In this document: one piece after another, positions 8,492 through 20,840 of the stretch
Position numbering within the stretch: position 1 is the stretch's first letter
How the letters are laid out: every line of letters begins with the position of its first letter
Assembly (NCBI GenBank): GCA_034509735.1
Contig: JACGWO010000012.1
Span: 27,681,188-27,745,187, forward strand
Reading direction: 5' to 3'
Length of the DNA: 64,000 bases
DNA from: Sesamum alatum
Lineage: Eukaryota; Streptophyta; Magnoliopsida; Lamiales; Pedaliaceae
Notes under the pieces: generated by a model
Database searches by the model: none
What the model saw: only the letters and a program-made list of their open reading frames with translations
Told to the model about the DNA's origin: nothing
Position numbers and translations under genes: made by a program

Positions 8492-11149
8492 ATGGAACCG
8501 ACGATCGCCTCATTGCACTCTTGTAAGCCCGCCCCGTGTAACGACGTCGGCGGTCTCCCCTCCGACGGTGTCGTCTCCGCTATCCAGTCCCAATCCTCCG
8601 CCATACCGTTTAACTCTGCTGAAGCCACGCTCGGCAGCCATTTGGCGCGCCGCCTCGTTCAGATAGGCGTTAGTGACGTGTTCTCTGTCCCTGGAGACTT
8701 CAACTTGACGTTGCTTGACCATCTCATAGCCGAGCCCGGGCTCAACTTGATCGGCTGCTGCAACGAGCTCAACGCCGGCTACGCGGCTGACGGCTATGCT
8801 AGGGCTCGAGGAGTTAGCGCATGCGTCGTGACGTTTACCGTTGGAGGTTTGAGTGTTCTAAATGCGATCGCCGGCGCCTACAGTGAGAATCTCCCGGTGA
8901 TATGTATCGTTGGAGGCCCCAACTCGAATGACTATGGTACTAATCGGATCCTACATCACACTATCGGGTTACCGGATTTCAGCCAGGAGTTACAGTGCTT
9001 CCAGCCTGTTACTTGCTATCAGGTATGGTTTCTGCACACATTAATTGTTTTACCTTAGTCTAATAGAGATATAAGCTTGAACATGCATCCATTCACATGG
9101 GAAATTCTTGTTTAGATCGATTCATTAGACACAATTGTACTTGTTATGTAAATTAATTAATGTAGCATTAAGTAAAAATAATCATTACATGATAAGTGTA
9201 TTAATTTGGTTTGACTAGCCATGATTTGAATAAGAATTTTCTATAATAACTCAATTATGCTCCTGTAATGTGGCTATATCTTTGCAAATAACATTGCAAT
9301 CAAGTTGTCTTTTCTCTATAATTTTTGTTGGTTTTAGGCAGTGGTGAATGATTTGGAGGATGCACATGAGTTGATAGATAAGGCAATATCCACCGCGTTA
9401 AAGGAGAGTAAGCCAGTTTACATAAGCATCAGTTGCAACTTGCCGGCGATTCCACACCGACTTTTTAGTTGTGAGCCCGTACCCTTTTCTCTCTCCCCGA
9501 GGTATATAACCATCTATTCTCATCCTTTTATTTTCTTAATTCGTGGGTTTGATTATGTTGCAAGTCAAAGAAATCTTGTCAAAAATCTTGGGATTAGGTG
9601 TTTCAGGATGTTCATATTTCTTTGTTCCCTTTCTGTAGATTGAGTAATCAAATGGGCCTGGAGGACCGCAGTCGAAGCCAGCAGTCGAGTTTTTTGAACA
9701 AGGCTGTGAAACCAGTAATGGTAGGTGGACCAAAACTGCGTGCTGCAAGAGCATGCGATGCCTTTGTGCAATTGGCCGATGCTTGTGGCTATGCCGTTGC
9801 AGTTATGCCGTCAGCTAAAGGGCTAGTTCCAGAGCATCACCCCCATTTCATCGGTACCTACTGGGGGGCTGTGAGTACCGCCTTCTGCTCTGAAATTGTG
9901 GAATCAGCCGACGCTTACCTGTTTGTGGGACCGATATTTAACGACTACAGCTCCGTTGGATACTCTCTGCTCCTCAAGAAAGAGAAGGCAATTATCGTGC
10001 AGCCTGACCGCGTGATTATTGGTAACGGGCCGACATTTGGATGTGTTTTGATGAAGGATTTCTTAACTGCTCTTGCAAAAAGGCTCAAGCCTAATGCAAC
10101 TGCTTATGAGAACTACCGCAGGATCTATGTTCCTGAAGGGCATCCTCTGAAAAGTGAGCCTAAGGAGGCCTTGAGAGTAAATGTTCTATTTCAGCATATT
10201 CAGAAGATGTTGTCCGCGGAGACAGCCATTGTTGCTGAGACAGGAGACTCATGGTTTAACTGCCAGAAACTAAAATTACCACAGGGATGCCGGTGAGCAA
10301 TAGCTAGATTGCAAATATATATATGTCAGTTCTTTGGATTTGCAGTTTGGCTTGGATCTCATCATATGGAAATTTGAGTTGCAGGTATGAATTCCAGATG
10401 CAATACGGATCGATTGGTTGGTCGGTGGGTGCAACTTTAGGTTATGCGCAGGCTGTGCCGGATAAGCGAGTGATTGCTTGCATTGGTGATGGTAGCTTTC
10501 AGGTATCTCACATAATTTCTACAGGAAATTCTATAGGTTGAATTATTAGACGGGATCAATCATTTAACAAGTGTAAAGCCATGTGATACGTATATAGTCA
10601 AGAAGGAGTAACCCAAAGAATTGGACTGATTTGGCCAAACTTAGTTACCTATTTCTTTTTTGTTGTTTGTTGATAACCCATGCATGTTCATACAAATCTG
10701 GTAAGGTGACGGCTCAGGACGTGTCGACAATGATTCGATGTGGGCAGAAGAGTATTATCTTCCTGATAAACAATGGTGGATACACTATCGAGGTGGAGAT
10801 CCATGATGGGCCTTATAACGTGATAAAGAACTGGAATTACACTGCCTTAGTCGATGCAATCCATAACGGTGAAGGCAACTGTTGGACCACAAAGGTGATT
10901 AATAATTATTTGTTGGTTTTATAAGTTTCAGTTGCTTGTCGATTAATGGATTTCGTACTGTACGTTTAGGTCCGATGTGAAGAAGAGTTGATTGAAGCAA
11001 TTGAAACTGCCACAGAAGCCAAGAGAGATTGCCTGTGTTTCATCGAAGTAATTGTTCATAAGGATGATACAAGCAAAGAGCTTCTTGAATGGGGTTCCAG
11101 GTATCTGCAGCTAAACAGCCGCCCTCCAACCCACGGTAGATTAGGTTGA
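8492..11149 (+). CDS. PDC: Pyruvate decarboxylase (EC 4.1.1.1)
   Basis: Six exons: 8492-9022, 9338-9501, 9639-10292, 10385-10502, 10706-10894, 10970-11149. All have GT-AG borders, and the joined frame is 611 aa, the usual length for plant PDC. The enzyme decarboxylates pyruvate to acetaldehyde in the cytosol using thiamine diphosphate and Mg2+, feeding ethanol fermentation under low oxygen. The catalytic Glu is in [11 protein letters not shown] (about residue 92), the His pair in ILHHTIG, and the TPP motif runs from GDGSFQ (484-489) to NN (511-512), 24 residues between. An in-frame ATG at 8312 exists, but the TATA box and the family N-terminus support the start at 8492. Codon 450, split across intron 3, is Arg (GCRYEF), where family members I recall have Gly. 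The upstream region contains nested mobile elements, and a broken copy of promoter and exon 1 lies 5.6 kb upstream. Confidence 0.96.
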
Positions 11150-12448
11150 ACTAGAAATTGTATCCAATCCAATAAGCTGATGCGCGATTCTTATTTAGTG
11201 CTATTTTTATTTGATTGCTTAGTATATATTCCGACGTATTGTATTGTATCTGTGAGTTTTGTTAAGAAATATATGTCATAATTTCATAATGTGATCGAGG
11301 TCGGATGGTCTGAGGGATGTCCTCTGTCTTTGTTTGGAAATATATAGCCCGAAATTTGCTACTGATAGTTTACAAAATTTTGGGCAATTACGACAAGGTG
11401 ATCGCAAGAACTAGTCATGCCTAGGTACATGGAGGCGCGTCCGTACAAGGACACCTAAGTAGGAACTGAACGACGATATCTCAACTGGCAGCCCAATACT
11501 ACCCCAGTGTGCCCCCACGAACCGTTCAATGCTCATTGACTGTTTTGGGGCAAATGGTACCGACTAGGAAGCATACTTGGATTGTGCCACATTTCTAATA
11601 AAAAAGGGTTGAGATTATGGGTTGTTGGGTTGGTCGGGTCAGTTCGACCCCCTATAGTTAAAAATCCGTTGTTCCTCTATTTTGTGTATGGGTATTTTAT
11701 GTCTTGTTGAGGGGTATTATAATAATTTAAGCTATTTATCGATATCATAATGAGATCTTCTAAAATATTTTTATATAGAATAAATCCAAACATCACATAA
11801 AAAACCCCTTCATCTAGCCTTTTTTTTTTAAAAAAAAAAAGAAAAGTAATTCAGGAAAGAGTGATTATAGAAATTATTTTTTTTGAAAAAAAAAAAATTG
11901 AACTTGGTTCATGTTGCGAGCGAAAATAGTATATTTATACAACTTTCAATTTGTAGATTCATCAAATTAAAATTTAAGGTGTTCTATAATAATGACAAAG
12001 AAAAAACCTGATAATATACATAATAGAAATTAACTAGCGATAATACTTGAACAAAACCAACTTACAATATATACATGATACGATAGATTGGTATGAAATT
12101 GATTAATTAATTTTGTGTAAAAATATTTTTTTCTTGGTCTATTGATTGATTAACTTTCAATGCATCATTTCTTAATCTATATATAATACTTAATTACAAC
12201 TTATAATTATAAAAAAAGTTCTAATATTTAATCTAGTGAACATGCAAATTATCTTGCCCAACAGGGTATCAATCGCAATATTGTCCACGTTATCATAAAA
12301 TCAAATTACTTTTTGATTAATTAAGAAAAGAAGGCGTGATAATAATCAATTATGTTAACCAAAAACGTAAATACAAGCAACCTCAAGTTCGCAACTTGCA
12401 TTTTCCTCGAATGTTACTACATGCAAACTCAAAACTTATTTCTGCTAA
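11150..12448. other. Intergenic region with a GC-richer island at ~11390-11660
   Basis: PDC 3' sequence comes first. About 11390-11660 is clearly richer in G and C than its surroundings (for example GGAGGCGCGTCCGTACAAGG) and has no open frame; it may be a fragment of a retrotransposon, but no family was recognised. The rest is AT-rich, with homopolymer A/T runs near 11820-11900. The segment from about 12300 is the 3' side of the ERF gene. Confidence 0.5.
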
Positions 12449-13045
12449 TTAAAATTCAACTTTAAGCTCGTATCCGCCGTCAATTCTCCCCTTCTTTGGA
12501 CGGCCATCCATTGATCCGGCCAATTGAACTGGATCCGTCGGTTCCTCCGCCGGCCGCTGCCGTTTGGTCACCTTGACAGGCTTCCACGCACCGGAGGAGC
12601 CAACAAGGTGTGGAAAATTGAGCCGTGCTCGTGAGCCACGCAACTCGTAAGCCGCTTGGTCGTAAGCCAACGCCGCATCCTCCTGCGTCTCGTAGGTTCC
12701 CAGCCAAAGCCTCGTGCCTTTCTTGGCAGGATCCCTTATCTCCGCCGCGAACTTCCCCCAGGGCCGCCGTCTCACCCCCCGGTACCGCCTCCACTCTCGA
12801 TCACGCGGCGCTCCTGGCCCTGGCTTCAGGCTTTCACAGCGTAGCTCGTTGTCCTTCGAGGTAAAATCCTCGTTAAACCCTAGTTCTCCACAGTTCTCAG
12901 CCCAGATTGAGCTGCTGCTGATCAAGCTTGAGCTAGGGTTAGGGTTGTAAAAGCACTCATCTGGAAAATCAGAATCGTTTAACAGATAGCTCTGTATCGA
13001 ATCAAGAAGGAATATGTCAGAATTTGAGACGGTTTCTGCATGCAT
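12449..13045 (-). CDS. AP2/ERF transcription factor, group-IX-like
   Basis: An intronless 198-aa frame. One AP2/ERF domain (about residues 87-146) has [19 protein letters not shown], then [21 protein letters not shown] and the end [10 protein letters not shown]; the Ala and Asp at the positions that separate ERF from DREB (AAEIRD, QEDAA) mark it as ERF. The N-terminus has an acidic/hydrophobic [10 protein letters not shown] segment like that of group IX activators (ERF1/ERF2/ERF13 types). A basic stretch KVTKRQRP could be a nuclear signal. Such factors bind GCC boxes in ethylene, jasmonate and defence responses; the specific target genes are unknown here. A TATA-like box lies about 80 bp upstream. 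Confidence 0.9.
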   Translation of the reverse strand: MHAETVSNSDIFLLDSIQSYLLNDSDFPDECFYNPNPSSSLISSSSIWAENCGELGFNEDFTSKDNELRCESLKPGPGAPRDREWRRYRGVRRRPWGKFAAEIRDPAKKGTRLWLGTYETQEDAALAYDQAAYELRGSRARLNFPHLVGSSGAWKPVKVTKRQRPAEEPTDPVQLAGSMDGRPKKGRIDGGYELKVEF

Positions 13046-13122
13046 TTTTCGAAATGGATTTTAATTTTTCTTTTTACAAAAAAAATAAAAAGTTGAGATG
13101 AAATAATAAGAAGGGCTTGAAG

Positions 13123-13133
13123 TCTTATATAGT
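13123..13133 (-). promoter_or_regulatory. TATA box of the ERF gene
   Basis: On the minus strand ACTATATAAGA lies about 80 bp before the ATG, implying a leader of about 50 nt. The (A/T)-rich stretch 13050-13090 lies between it and the ATG. Confidence 0.5.
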
Positions 13134-14614
13134 GCACGGAGTGGTACTGTGTGCATAACTGGAAATACCAATATAAAATTCAAGCAACGTGCCCTAATTA
13201 TTAATTTAGTCAATTTCTTACTTTTAGTATTAATTTATTGATTTCCACGAAGATTCCCAGGTCCACATGTTGGATTGCATTGATGTTCATATGTAGACTG
13301 CACATTTCTTTTTAATTTTTAATTTGATTAATTATTTTTTCATGTATATATGGTACTAATTGAAGTTAATGAGATATAATAATTATTCAAAATTAAAATT
13401 TAAAATCAAATTTTTTTAGATATAAGTGTGTGGTTGTCTTCGTATTAACTTACAATATATTTTTCAAAAGTATTTATATTTTGAAATTACTGATGTGTTC
13501 AATAAATTTTTAATATTTGAATACGTTAAATAACAAATAAATCTTTTATATATGTATGAATTATATGGTACTAATTAATCAGAGAATGTTAAATTTATTA
13601 ATTACAATGAGGTTCACGCTTATGACTTCGCAACATAATTAAGTGGGGACAGATGAATTAAAATGCATTTTTTTAGTATAAAATGGACTAAAATTACGTG
13701 CCCAATTTGTCCTTAGTTACTCTAAAAGTTTGTTTTTATTAGGCTGCAACATACTATATTATATTTGGTTGTTACAAACTAATTAATTAATTATATAGGA
13801 GGTCGTGGTGCCTGTCTTTTGTTACTCTAATTTTTTTTTTTTTAATTTAAACCTCCTTTGACTTGGGCCTGAGCTTTAATATGATTTCATCGTTGAAACT
13901 TTACGATAAATAAAGTCAAATTAACTCTTTTTGTAAAAGGTGTGATATTTGTTGGTGAATGATTCTTGATTTTATCCATATATAGTCTCGGAAATTATGT
14001 TTTATGAGCATCCTTATATATTTTATTTTTTGTAAATATAGAATTATAGGTATTTTTTTATCTAGTATATTTCTTAAATTAATTATTAAATGCAAGATAT
14101 ATTGAACAGTTTAAGGTACAATGAAATAATATGATAAAAAAAAAATATAAGAGAGAGAGAGAGAAAGCAAATAAATAAATAAAGTTTGGGGGGACAAATA
14201 ATGGGAGGATATATATGTGAGAGAGGAGAGGAAGAAAAGAATAGAAAAGTACGCGGGTTTTTGTTGTAAGAAAATGCATCGCTAAGAAGATGAGGTGTTG
14301 AGATTTATAAATTATTAAAAATTTTAAATTATAATTGTAGGATGTGTATATATATCATTAATTTTGTAATACGATTAAATTTATTAATGTATTAAATAAC
14401 ACATTAAAGTAGTTATTTGCAAACCCTCGCCCTTTATAAATGACAAATTAATGATATAGATAGATATAAATTATTTGATGTGTTATTGAGCAGTTGAATA
14501 TATAAATATATTATACATCAATAATTATTTATTAAATTAAAAGTTACAAATCCAATAAATTATTCCTCTTGGTTGTCAAGAAAATTAATTACATACAATA
14601 TTATCAAATGCCCG

Positions 14615-14630
14615 CCCCCCCCCCCCCCCC
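14615..14630. repeat. C16 homopolymer
   Basis: Sixteen C in a row, preceded by CCCG, within strongly AT-rich DNA. On the complementary strand it is a G tract able to form G-quadruplex structures. It may also be a sequencing stutter. Confidence 0.9.
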
Positions 14631-14755
14631 AAATATATAAACCATAACCATATAAAGAGTAAACAAGGATCGAAATAGTTTCATACTTCTTACTTCTTAG
14701 AGATTACAACATGTATAAGGGTTAGTGGATTGAAACTAATAACATTTTATTACTT

Positions 14756-15047
14756 CTTAGCTGCAGTGGCATGCCGTTGTTGTGTGCGCATTATAAATAA
14801 TTTTTCGCGTTTTAAAAATATATTATATAAGAGTAAAATATATAAATCAATATATTATATTAAAAAAAGGAAAAAAAGAAAGAAATAAAAAAAATTAATT
14901 TATCAATTAATATAAATTTTGATAGTTGAATAAGTTAGTTATCTTATCGGTTGAAAGATATTTTTAGCTTTACAAAAAAATGAATGTAACGGTGTCATTA
15001 TCAGTCGTTTATAAGTGTGGATGTTCCTCTTTTTATAATAGTATAGA
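14756..15047 (-). mobile_element. Diverged copy of the Helitron-like family seen at 7206-8249
   Basis: Same order of blocks as 7206-7491: GCATGCCGT..CATTATAAATAATTTTTCGCG, TTATATAAGAGTAAAATATATAAA, AATTTATCAATTAATATAAA, then ATAATAGTATAGA at the end. The minus-strand 5' TC is kept; the CTAG end is altered (CTTAG). It is about 290 bp and non-coding. Confidence 0.65.
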
Positions 15048-15590
15048 TGAATCGACACTATATTGATATTATCAATAATTAATATTTTTATAAAATTTTA
15101 AAAAAAAATCAACTTACTATTATGCAGGATTGAAATTGTAACCTCAAGATATAACGTCAGCTATATATTCATGTAATATATATAGAGAGAGGATCTTCAA
15201 ATAAGATTTGGACTTGAATGGGGCTAAAATAAAATTATAAACAAATCTGCCATACAGCTCCAACTTATATGTATAAAAAAAAGTGAAGTTTTGTATATAC
15301 TATAGACTTATTAATTGGATTTAATGCAATTTATCTTTATGTGATATAATAAATGAGCATATTACCCTTATATAAAAAAAATTAGCAATTTATCTTTCTG
15401 TGTTCTTTGATTCATTTTAAAAGACACAGAGGGAGGTAAATTGATTCATTTTAAAAAATATAGAGAGATAACTATTTTATTTTTTATACGAAAATAATTT
15501 GCTCATTTGTAATATCACATGAGAATTGTTTGCATTTTTTTTTCCTTTTGAATTGAACATTATTAATGGTCACCTAGAGAAAACGTGTGT

Positions 15591-16807
15591 TTAATTTATG
15601 GGGCGCAGCCAACAGGCGCATTTTGTTGAATTTCTTTCTTTCTTTCTGTTTTTCAATATGAATGCGCATTCATTGATTTGGATTGAAGCAACAAAGAAAG
15701 AAAACGAAAGGAAGTTCCGAAATTGCCCCACAATTGACCCGAGATTTTGCTGTCGGATCTTACGCGACCCGACTTGACCTTCTCTCTGTGCATAGGTACA
15801 GAAAACTCTCTCTCTCTCTCGTGGCTGCCAGGCGTTTTGAGCTTCTGATGTTAGTATTATCAAATGTTAATTCCGATAGTGGTTTGTACTACTTATTTGG
15901 TTCACCAGCTGTTTGTGGGAATGTCTCACTGGCATAATTTGGTTTTGATCGATTCTGGTTTGGAGGAGTTTTCTTCAAGTGGGAAGACCGGGTTTCTCCT
16001 GTGGGATTGCTCATACTCGAAATTAATTCCTATGCTGATTGCTAGTATTTCGACTGTGTTTCAATAGTGTAGCTTGTTCTGAGCTGATTTTTTGTTTTAA
16101 TTTATTCGATACGCAAAAAGGAAATTGTGTTTGATTAACGGAAAATAATTTATTTGCTGGATCTCGAAAATGATTCTCCGGTCTAAGTTATTGATTGTAG
16201 TTCACAGATGTAGTTTCATCGTCCCATTGTCATGCAGCATGCCTCCTTATAGTCTTTACATTTTGAGGCTAAATATGGAGCAACTCTTTATGTGTTACCA
16301 TAGAAGTTGTGGAAGAAATGTGGGGCGAAAACATAATTGTTTTTAGGGAAATCTGTTCAGAAAAATTATTATTAATAGAGAATGCTTATAACAACATCAC
16401 TTATGTGGATTTTCCCAAACTGCTTTTGAAGCAATTGAGGAGCTTCAGCCTTAATTGCACACAGTTCTCTATTTCCTTATTGAAGAAAACAAATAGAGGA
16501 AGATTTCTGTGGTTGGAACTAGAAGATAGCTTTACCACAGCAGTGCTAATTGTGTGTTACTAGTATAATGTTTTTACTACAATTGTGTGTTTTTAGTGGG
16601 AGACGCAAGCAGAAAAGATGGTCGGAAATCAAACTTAAAATACTCTGTGCTCATGCCATTTATTATATGGTTTCTAAGGAAAACTAGGTGCCTGTCACAG
16701 AATAAGATATGCATTCATCATGTATATCCTAATACTATTCTGAAATGCGCTTTAGGTATGGGTGTCTTGAGTTTGAACTTAGTGCTAAATATATCTTTCA
16801 GTAAATC
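15591..16807 (+). other. 5' leader and promoter region of the C2orf69-like gene
   Basis: A CT-rich block (15808-15822) and the GC content of 15680-15850 suggest the transcription start and a non-coding first exon, with one or more leader introns before the ATG at 16808. Short frames in this stretch show no protein-like features. This assignment rests on position and composition only. Confidence 0.4.
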
Positions 16808-18886
16808 ATGGATCGTTGGAGTGGAGTCTTGAGAATTCAGTTGCATCCAGATACCAGCACTTTCTACAGAGTTGCAGCATCCCTCGGCCTCTCTTCTTCT
16901 CGGAAGAACCTTGCAGTAAGTATTATTATTTACATTCTTTACTTGCATGCGCAAAAACAGAAAGGACAGTGATATGCTTTATCTCAGACTTGTAGACATC
17001 AAAGCATTTGGAAATTTGATGTGAGGTAGGTACCTTCTGGAAATGCGATATTCTTCAGTGGAGATCGAGTAGAAGGGACAGAAAATCCAGTCATTGAGAG
17101 ATTATCTGATCCTCAGAAGATTGCTGAACTTTTAGTTTCAAAATTTGGCGGATCTATTAATGCTTATGTTGTGGAGGCTTCCATTTTCAATGGACCTTTT
17201 GCTGTTTATAAGGATTTTATCCCATCTGTAAATGAGAATGGAGAGCCAAAATCTTATGATCCAACTGGGTTCCCAGCTTCTACATCACTGGTACTGCTCT
17301 TGTCCAAGTTTCTTGCAGAGGTAAGACTTGCAGAGTTGTCTTAACTCACGGATGTCTCCCTCCAGATTATATATCTTCCAATCAACTCGTCAAAAATCCA
17401 CGCTGATTTTCAAAAGAAAAAGAAAAACACAAATCTATTTGAGATTTCTCTCTTAGGAAGTATCAGTTCCATGTGGCTAGGTGATAGCATGGCATTCAAC
17501 TATGTATGTAGTTCAAACTGATGGGAAGATTTAAGTTCCCTTTTCATTATTTGGTGGAAACTGTAGAAGAAAGGAGGAAGAACGTCATGTGTTAGCTATA
17601 GCCAGCTGCAAGAATTTTGGTGCTCAAATAGAAAATTTACAACTCCAAATGAGACACAAATAGTTTCTTCTTATTTCTCTCACCAGAGCTCCCTGGCAGT
17701 TCTATGAAGCATGAGATACGAATCCAGTAAATTTTGATGTGAATCTTGAGTCACTGATGATCTCTGGAGACTAAAGGGCATTAATTCCCAAATAGCTGAG
17801 CATAATATTGTACCACTTAGTTGACAAAGAAATCTCATACTTTTAGTTACCTCTGCAATAAACGCTCCATGTTTTTAGGCTATCGCTTGTTTGATCAACC
17901 TAATTCATTTCAATGTTTATCATTGAGCTGTTCACCATTAGACTTCAGATTGGTTGTGTGGCTATTCTGTCATCTAGACAGATAAAAAAACACCAGCGAC
18001 AAGTTTCATAATTGTTCTTCTCCTTCAATAATCGACTACTTTTCTGTTATTTGTGTATCTAGAACAAATAGATGCTTCGTGGTTCTTACTCCATCTTTTA
18101 CGTATTATGTATATTTTTATTACCATTATTATTTGTATGACTAGTACTGCTGCATTTTTCGGAAATAGGAGGTGGAGTGCATGTGGACATGCCGCATAAG
18201 CTCATCTAAGACTCACTAGTATTTGGCTGATCAGATGCCCTCTATCATTATACTGTTTGCTGCCAGTAATATGTCGAAATTGCCATTTGCTGCTGATGCA
18301 GGCGAAAAATGTCATTCTGGGGAAACAGAAAGAACCATACCAGGCTGAAACACCATCGTTTTTATGCAAACCAAAAACGGCACTTCTTGGATTTAGTAAG
18401 GGTGGTACTGTACTCAACCAGCTCATAACTGAGTTTGGGTTCTCAGAAGTCCAATCCACAGAATTCTCCACTCAAGCAAACAAAGTTGTGGTGATTGCCG
18501 GACCTGCTGCGAAAGAGGATGACTGGATTATACCCACCTCAAAAGAGGACCTCTTCAACAGCATAGCTGAAATTCACTATGTGGATGTTGGCTTAAACCG
18601 TGAAGGAGCTTATCTCACCGATAAAGATGTGATTGACAGAATTTCCGAACACCTCACTCAAAGAGCTTCTGGCATCCGGTTCTTTTTCCATGGAACACCC
18701 AGACAATGGTGTGACGAGAGGCGAATTTGGATCCGTAAGGAAAAGGACGCCCTCGTTCGTCTCCTCAAGAAAGCTGCTCAATTGAATATGGGAAAATTAC
18801 ATCTTCGTGAACGATTATACTTTCCGGGTAAACTTCCTGATCTGCAGATGCATTTTGAAATTATCGACATTATGGATGTTAGTTAA
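16808..18886 (+). CDS. C2orf69/UPF0565-family alpha/beta-hydrolase-like protein
   Basis: Three exons, 16808-16915, 17030-17320 and 18302-18886, all phase 0 with GT-AG borders, give 327 aa. The protein follows the eukaryotic C2orf69 (UPF0565) family: an early SGNAIFFSGD segment, DPTGFPASTSLVLLL in the middle and, after the second intron, TALLGFSKGGTVLNQL, where GFSKG (Ser about 165) has the shape of a nucleophile elbow. A conserved FHGTPRQW block lies near the C-terminus. Human C2orf69 is linked to mitochondria and to glycogen metabolism; the plant role is not established and no substrate is known. The first exon ATG was chosen because the frame and the family N-terminus start there. Intron 2 is nearly 1 kb. 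No damage was seen. Confidence 0.88.
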
Positions 18887-19349
18887 CTGAAGTAATCCCA
18901 ATATAAATGTATCCTATTTGGTGTTCGACGTCTCTGTTTTCGTAGATGATAAGCAGCTTAATCTCGCTGTACAACATAGGGAAAGGAATTGTGTGCTGGA
19001 TTTTCAGTAGCCACATGCAGTTCAGTTTATCACATCAGTCCGTAGATTTACTGTTGTATAAATAAATCCACAATAATGTCTCCAGAATCATTTTTCATTT
19101 TCCATTCTGTTTTTCCTTTATAGAGATCTTCCCCTATTGCAGATACATGTGGACAACAACAAGAACCCCAGAGATTAAACATAAAAACAAGAAGTTTAGT
19201 TCTGAATTCGACGTATAAATTGTTGTATAAAACCAGACTCAGTCTGCTTGCAGGCATTTGGAAATTGAATTAGTCGGGACGGCTATCACATTTATTCTAT
19301 TGCGCTGCTGTTGCATTGCAATATGCCACTATGTTTACCAATTTTTTGA
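18887..19349. other. 3' region of the C2orf69-like gene
   Basis: Untranslated tail and spacer up to the next mobile element. No convincing frame. Confidence 0.5.
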
Positions 19350-19736
19350 GGGTTAATTACACCTAGACCCCCTCTGAAGTGCAAAATTATACTTTCCCTC
19401 AAAGAAGTTTTAAAATTATATTTACACCCCCTCTGAAAATTCTCGTTTACACCTGACCTCCTTCCGTTAGAGTTTGGACGGAAAATGTTTAAGTTAGCAA
19501 AAAAAATTACATTATATCATTTTTCCTTTATAAGTGCATAATTATTACACGAGAATGTTAAATGAGGGATAAAATTAAAATTTATTTAATTTTTTTTGCT
19601 AACATCAATATTTTTCGTCCAAATCTTAATAAAAGAATATCAAGTGTAAACAGAGAATTTTCAAAGGAGGTGTAAGTGTAATTCCTAAATTTTTTTGGGA
19701 ATACATTCTCACAGGGGATCAAGGTGTAATTAACCC
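19350..19736. mobile_element. 387-bp MULE-type MITE
   Basis: Ends GGGTTAATTACACCT and AGGTGTAATTAACCC are exact complements over 15 bp. An exact 9-bp duplication ATTTTTTGA lies at 19341-19349 and 19737-19745. Pairing continues inward (AGAATTTTC / GAAAATTCT and TTTGCTAAC / GTTAGCAAA blocks). It is non-coding. The GGGTTAA terminus is close to that of the element at 7492-8231, so the two may be relatives. Confidence 0.9.
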
Positions 19737-19745
19737 ATTTTTTGA

Positions 19746-20840
19746 AGCATAATTTGGGGCAACAAGTTTTTTTTTATTTTTAATTTCATTACCTCCATCT
19801 TTTCATATTACTACAATGTAGAAAAAACCCAACAAAAAAAAAAAAGAAAAATAAAGACAAAAGAAGAAAAAGAAAGGATGATGAACAAATGAAAGAAGCC
19901 ACATGTGTTAGTACTGTGTTTAAGGTTGAGATTTTATGAAAAAGCAAAATCAAGATCATGAATTTGAGTCTCTCACGTGTTTCATTAATACATCGTTCTG
20001 TTTATTGAAATATTAATATAATCATGTTATTTATAGAAAAAAAAAACCACGAAAGAAAAACATGAAAACACCAAATGGACATGCTATTTTGATTTAAGCA
20101 AGAAATATTTTTGTCATTACTAGAATTATGGATTTATTAGCTACATTAGAGTCGTCTTCCAAAAATGATAACTACAATGGAAATTTGTACTTGCAATTAC
20201 TCCGTACTTCTTATTATATTGCAACTACATTTTCTTCACATTGTGTTCTTAGACGTATTTTCTTGTCCTAACTATATATAAATATATATGTCTATACATA
20301 TATTTATCTTTCATTTTTGTTGGATTTTATTTCAATTTTAGAACCTCACGAAAAAACAAAAAATTAAACAAAAAAAATCTAATAATTACTTTCATATCTA
20401 TTTAAATTTTAAAAACGTGATGAACGATGCTGAAAAAAATAAACTGTCTTATTACTTTTGAAGTATTTATGTACTGAACTCAATTAATTTGATCATTTTT
20501 TTAATGTAATTATACCAAACTCTTTCTTTTCTTTATCTTTCAAATATTTATATAATTATTATTTTTTAGCTCAAATTTATCATTTTGTGTGCGAGCTAGT
20601 AGGACATGGAAAAACACTTAATTAATTTGATTAATTAAGTAAAACTCTTTTCAACGTATTAAATTAAATAATACATTATTGCATCTTTAAAAAATAATTA
20701 AATTAATTGATCAGTAGTTTTATAAAAGCAATGAAATAGAATAAATTAAATGTAAGTATTATAATGCCAAAATTATCGAAAACTCAAATTAGAAAACGAA
20801 ACATCGTAAACTAATTTAAATAATTTTTTACTAATATTAT
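19746..20840. other. AT-rich intergenic DNA
   Basis: Homopolymer-rich sequence with no gene, RNA or clear repeat recognised. The last few hundred bases are upstream of the H+-ATPase leader. Confidence 0.55.

Larger units (their letters stand above)
13134..15590. other. Long AT-rich intergenic region
   Basis: No gene was seen. It holds the ERF promoter side, a GA-rich patch (14150-14165), a C16 run (14615-14630) and a diverged Helitron-like element (14756-15047). Small frames here have low-complexity hydrophobic translations and no start context or domain. Confidence 0.6.

Noticed and set aside
12480..12950. Several overlapping frames opposite or beside the ERF coding region
   Set aside because: They are shadows of the GC-rich AP2 domain, with Pro/Arg-rich translations and no domain of their own.
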